Shown in pieces: positions 14,254 through 16,882 of a stretch of DNA of 16,882 nucleotides. The stretch covers positions 1 to 16,882 of the forward strand of contig CALJLA010000255.1 of assembly GCA_937983055.1 (NCBI GenBank), written 5' to 3'. The first letter of the stretch is position 1. Every line of letters starts with the position of its first letter. Position numbers and translations under genes: made by a program. This stretch comes from an uncultured Pseudomonadota bacterium (lineage in GTDB: Bacteria > Pseudomonadota > Gammaproteobacteria > Burkholderiales > Eutrophovitaceae). The notes beneath the pieces were generated by a model. The model searched no databases, had not been told where the DNA came from, and was given only the letters and a program-made list of their open reading frames with translations.

Positions 14254-14742
14254 TCAGCGGGCCGCATGGATATCGACACGGGTGCCGACCGGTACGAGTT
14301 CGAACAATTCGACGATGTCTGCGTTGCGCATGCGCACGCAGCCAATTGAGCCAGGCTGTCCCATGGGTGTCGATTCAGGGCTGCCGTGGATATAGACGTA
14401 GCGCCGCATGGTATCCACGGCCCCCAACCTGTTGAATCCCGGTTCAAGACCGGACAGCCACAAGATGCGCGTCAGTATCCAGTCCCGCCCTGGATATCGG
14501 GCCGAGAGCTCGGGGCTGTAGATTTCGCCCGTCGGACGGCGCTTGACGAACACGGTGTTCACCGGCGCACCTGCGCCGATCTTGGCGCGAATCAGATGGC
14601 GTCCACGCGGCGTGCAGAAACTTCCCTGGAGTTCACCCACGCCGTTCTTCGAGGTCGACACCGGATAACGGCGCAGTACTGCGCCCTCCCCGTCGACCAG
14701 TTCGAGCAATTGTCGGTCGACATCGATGCGGATGGCGATCAT
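14254..14742 (-). CDS. YkuD-family L,D-transpeptidase-fold protein without export signal
   Basis: A 162-residue protein made almost entirely of one YkuD catalytic domain. The hallmark is visible: His119 (YVYIHGSPE), then Ser132 and Cys135 in GSIGCVRMRN. Family members form or exchange L,D-peptide bonds in peptidoglycan, or attach lipoproteins to it. The protein starts directly with the fold (MIAIRIDVDRQLLELVDGEG): there is no signal peptide, membrane anchor, LysM or PG-binding domain. The ATG at 14742 overlaps the tadA stop as ATGA, so translation is probably coupled. Longer in-frame starts (14946) lie wholly inside tadA and encode Arg-rich shadow sequence, so they are rejected. Location and substrate are uncertain: cytosolic activity or non-classical export are both possible. 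Confidence 0.9.
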   Translation of the reverse strand: MIAIRIDVDRQLLELVDGEGAVLRRYPVSTSKNGVGELQGSFCTPRGRHLIRAKIGAGAPVNTVFVKRRPTGEIYSPELSARYPGRDWILTRILWLSGLEPGFNRLGAVDTMRRYVYIHGSPESTPMGQPGSIGCVRMRNADIVELFELVPVGTRVDIHAAR

Positions 14743-15188
14743 CGCCGCCGCGCCTGGAAGAACGCCGACAACAGCTGACCGCACTCTGCCGCCATGACAC
14801 CTGCCGTAACGGTGGCGTGATGATTGAGGCGCTTCTCGGCGAACAGGTTCGTGACGCTGCCGCAGGCACCCGTCTTCGGATCGGCCGCGCCATACACCAG
14901 GCGCGCGATGCGCGCGTGCATGATCGCCCCGGCGCACATCGCGCACGGTTCCAGTGTTACGTACAGCGTCGCCTCGCTCAGCCGGTAGTTGCCGAGATTT
15001 GACGCCGCCGCCCGCAGCGCCCGCACCTCGGCGTGCGCCGTCGGATCACGACCGGAGATCGGCGCATTGAACCCTTCCCCGACGATTTCACCGCCAAGCA
15101 CGACCAGCGCTCCGACCGGGACCTCACCCAGTTCGGCAGCCTGTTCTGCAAGCGCGATGGCGCGGCGCATGAAGGCTTCGTCGGTCAT
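14739..15188 (-). CDS. tadA: tRNA(adenine34) deaminase
   Basis: Zinc enzyme converting the wobble adenosine of tRNA-Arg(ACG) to inosine. The 149-residue product has the cytidine-deaminase fold with zinc ligands His52 (PTAHAEV), Cys82 and Cys85 (EPCAMCAGA) and the proton shuttle Glu54. REVPVGA-like GEVPVGALVV, NYRLSEATLYVTLEPC and DPKTGACGS are TadA hallmarks. ATG 15188 is chosen because MTDEAFMRRAIALA aligns with known N-termini. An in-frame ATG at 15236 would overlap the guaA stop by 10 bp and add 16 residues with no recognised homology; it cannot be excluded. The gene follows guaA by 38 bp and overlaps the YkuD gene by 4 bp. Confidence 0.95.
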   Translation of the reverse strand: MTDEAFMRRAIALAEQAAELGEVPVGALVVLGGEIVGEGFNAPISGRDPTAHAEVRALRAAASNLGNYRLSEATLYVTLEPCAMCAGAIMHARIARLVYGAADPKTGACGSVTNLFAEKRLNHHATVTAGVMAAECGQLLSAFFQARRR

Positions 15189-15226
15189 TTGCCCGGTGCG
15201 ACCCACCGCTTCGGTGGCGGCTGCGG

Positions 15227-16792
15227 TCACTCCCATTCGATCGTGGCGGGCGGCTTGCTCGAGACATCGTAGACAACCCGGTTTATGCCGCGCACCTCGT
15301 TGATGATGCGGTTCGACACCCTCGACAGCAGGCTGTGGGGCAGTTCCGCGCAGTGAGCGGTCATGAAATCCAGGGTCTCCACAGCACGCAGCGCGACAAC
15401 ATACTCGTAGGTGCGGCCGTCACCCATGACGCCGACCGAACGCACCGGCAAGAACACCGCGAACGCCTGCGCGACCCGGTCGTACAAGCCTTCACGCCGC
15501 AGCTCCTCGAGAAAAATGGCGTCGGCTTCGCGCAGCATGTCGGCATATTCCAGCGTGACCTCGCCCAGAATGCGCACGCCGAGCCCCGGCCCAGGAAACG
15601 GGTGCCTGAACACCATCTCGTGAGGCAGGCCGAGGGTGACTCCGAGCTGGCGGACTTCGTCCTTGAACAGCTCCCTCAGGGGTTCCAGCAGTTTGAGGTG
15701 AAGCGACTCCGGCAGTCCGCCCACGTTGTGGTGCGACTTGATGTTTGCTGCTTTTTTCGTCTTGCCGCCGGCCGACTCGATCACATCCGGATAGATCGTG
15801 CCCTGGGCCAGCCATCGGGCGTTCGACAGTTTGCCCGCTTCTTCCTGGAACACCGTCACGAACTCGCGCCCGATGATCTTGCGTTTGACCTCCGGATCGG
15901 TCTGCCCCTTGAGAGCCGCCATGAAACGGCGAGAGGCGTCAACGTGAATCACCCGGACCCCGAGGTTGCGGGCGAAGGTTTCCATAACCTGCGCGGCTTC
16001 ATTCAGCCGCAGCAGGCCGGTGTCGACGAAAACGCAGGTCAGGCGCTCGCCGAGGGCGCGCTGGAGCAAAGCCGCCGCAACCGAAGAATCCACCCCGCCA
16101 GACAGACCGAGAATGACTTCCTCGTCCCCCACCTCCGAGCGTATACGGCCGACCGCCTCCTCGACGAACGCGGGCATCGTCCAGTCGCTGCCCAGGCCGC
16201 AGATCCGGTGGACGAAGCGGCTCAAGATGGCCTTGCCCTGGCGCGTATGAGTGACTTCCGGGTGGAACTGCAGGCCGTAGAAGCCCCGCGCCTCGTCAGC
16301 AATGCCGGCTATCGGCGTGGCCGCGGTGGAGCCCATGACCTTGAACGATGCGGGAAACCGGGTGACGCCGTCGCCATGGCTCATCCAGACGTCGAGCAGC
16401 CCGTGCCCTTCAGCGTTGCGCCGGTCTTCGATCTCGTCCAGCAGTCCAGAGTGGCCGCGGGCGCGGATCTCGGCATATCCGAACTCACGATGCCGGCTGT
16501 GTTCGACCTCGCCGCCGAGCTGTGCCGCCATGGTCTGCATCCCGTAACAGATGCCGAGCACCGGCACGCCGAGTTCGAACACGATCTTCGGTGCCCGCGG
16601 CTTATCTTCCGCATACGCCGACGCCGGGCCGCCCGAAAGGATGATCCCTTTCGGCGCGAAGTCGCGCACGAACTGCGCGGACACGTCGAACGGGTGCAGT
16701 TCCGAATAGACCCCGAGTTCCCGAACCCGCCGCGCAATCAGCTGCGTGTACTGTGAGCCGAAATCGAGGATCAGGATCTTGTCGGGGTGCAT
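15227..16792 (-). CDS. guaA: GMP synthase (glutamine-hydrolysing)
   Basis: Converts XMP to GMP using ATP and glutamine, the last step of guanine nucleotide synthesis in the cytosol. The 522-residue protein has a class I glutamine amidotransferase domain with Cys82 (LGICYGMQTM), His177 and Glu179 (LQFHPEVTHT). An ATP-pyrophosphatase domain carries the P-loop SGGVDSS (231-237). The C-terminal dimerisation domain ends DVSSKPPATIEWE. All catalytic residues correspond to E. coli C86, H181 and E183. ATG 16792 matches family starts (MHPDKILILDFGSQYTQ); the in-frame TTG at 16858 would add 22 residues abutting the guaB stop. No Shine-Dalgarno sequence is seen, and a GC-rich hairpin lies 7 nt upstream. 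It forms the usual guaB-guaA pair. Confidence 0.98.
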   Translation of the reverse strand: MHPDKILILDFGSQYTQLIARRVRELGVYSELHPFDVSAQFVRDFAPKGIILSGGPASAYAEDKPRAPKIVFELGVPVLGICYGMQTMAAQLGGEVEHSRHREFGYAEIRARGHSGLLDEIEDRRNAEGHGLLDVWMSHGDGVTRFPASFKVMGSTAATPIAGIADEARGFYGLQFHPEVTHTRQGKAILSRFVHRICGLGSDWTMPAFVEEAVGRIRSEVGDEEVILGLSGGVDSSVAAALLQRALGERLTCVFVDTGLLRLNEAAQVMETFARNLGVRVIHVDASRRFMAALKGQTDPEVKRKIIGREFVTVFQEEAGKLSNARWLAQGTIYPDVIESAGGKTKKAANIKSHHNVGGLPESLHLKLLEPLRELFKDEVRQLGVTLGLPHEMVFRHPFPGPGLGVRILGEVTLEYADMLREADAIFLEELRREGLYDRVAQAFAVFLPVRSVGVMGDGRTYEYVVALRAVETLDFMTAHCAELPHSLLSRVSNRIINEVRGINRVVYDVSSKPPATIEWE

Positions 16793-16799
16793 GGCGTTG

Positions 16800-16817
16800 G
16801 CGCCGGCCGCCCGGCGC
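16800..16817 (-). other. GC-rich hairpin before guaA
   Basis: In the 66-bp guaB-guaA gap a perfect 7-bp stem GCGCCGG/CCGGCGC with a 4-nt loop ends 7 nt before the guaA ATG. There is no T-tract, so it is not an intrinsic terminator. It occupies the place where a ribosome-binding site would be expected. In DNA this rich in G and C it may be chance. Confidence 0.4.
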
Positions 16818-16858
16818 TGCAGATAACGGAATTCAGCATTGGGAAGCGTGCCCTGCAA

Positions 16859-16882
16859 CTACTCGATGTGGTAGTTGGGCGC
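16859..16882 (-). CDS. guaB: IMP dehydrogenase, last codons only
   Basis: The right edge reads, on the minus strand, seven codons for APNYHIE and a TAG stop. IMP dehydrogenases of proteobacteria commonly end in ...EAPNY.. followed by two or three residues, and guaB normally precedes guaA directly. The call rests on this short tail and on position; the rest lies outside the window. Confidence 0.7.
   Translation of the reverse strand, partial: APNYHIE

Noticed and set aside
14743..14946. 68-codon upstream extension of the YkuD gene
   Set aside because: It lies entirely inside tadA in another frame, is Arg/Gly-rich and encodes no signal peptide; the ATGA overlap gives a natural start.
15335..16756. 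473-codon open frame on the plus strand
   Set aside because: It lies exactly antisense to guaA, whose catalytic motifs are complete. Its translation is rich in Arg, His and Asp with no recognisable domain, as expected for a shadow frame in GC-rich coding DNA.

Overview
The window is high-GC, gene-dense bacterial chromosome. It is most likely from a betaproteobacterium (Rhodocyclales/Nitrosomonadales-like), with a gammaproteobacterium as the alternative. The main clues are the protein sequences (AlgU, LepA and LepB look betaproteobacterial), the gene order nadB | algU-mucA-mucB-mucD-lepA-lepB-DUF4845-rnc, the presence of a DUF4936 gene, and sdhE being absent from beside ygfX/ygfZ. The assignment comes from recognised sequence features and was not searched. 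I saw no mobile element, CRISPR array, tRNA, rRNA or prophage gene. The only gene-free stretch near 300 bases is the 230-bp algU/nadB divergent region, which holds promoters.

Left part (1-7119, minus strand, transcribed right to left): an envelope-stress and protein-export cluster. AlgU (extracytoplasmic sigma factor), MucA (membrane anti-sigma factor), MucB (periplasmic regulator) and MucD (periplasmic protease) are followed by LepA (EF4), LepB (signal peptidase I), a DUF4845 membrane protein and RNase III, which runs off the left edge. mucC, usual in Pseudomonas, is absent. A strong intrinsic-terminator hairpin separates mucD from lepA and ends three bases before the lepA ATG.

Middle (7120-11500): a divergent regulatory region carrying a good AlgU-type promoter, then nadB (L-aspartate oxidase, NAD synthesis). 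A YgfX-like membrane protein converges on nadB. Divergent from ygfX is a tight operon: ygfZ (folate-binding Fe-S protein maintenance), a DUF4936 gene that starts on a TTG overlapping the ygfZ stop, and an NRDE/TANGO2-family gene.

Right part (11494-16882): a GNAT acetyltransferase and a transglutaminase-fold lipoprotein diverge from a 20-bp gap with overlapping -10-like elements on both strands, suggesting leaderless mRNAs. A FabG-like SDR converges on the lipoprotein gene. Upstream of it, on the minus strand, is the purine cluster guaB (last codons only)-guaA-tadA, with a small L,D-transpeptidase-fold gene coupled to tadA by an ATGA overlap and lacking any visible export signal.

No wholly new multi-gene system is evident. 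The most unusual points are regulatory architecture (lepA terminator/start, overlapping divergent -10 elements, a recurring TAKAATYCGC promoter core) and three poorly characterised proteins: the apparently cytosolic YkuD protein, the prepilin-like DUF4845 protein and the transglutaminase lipoprotein.
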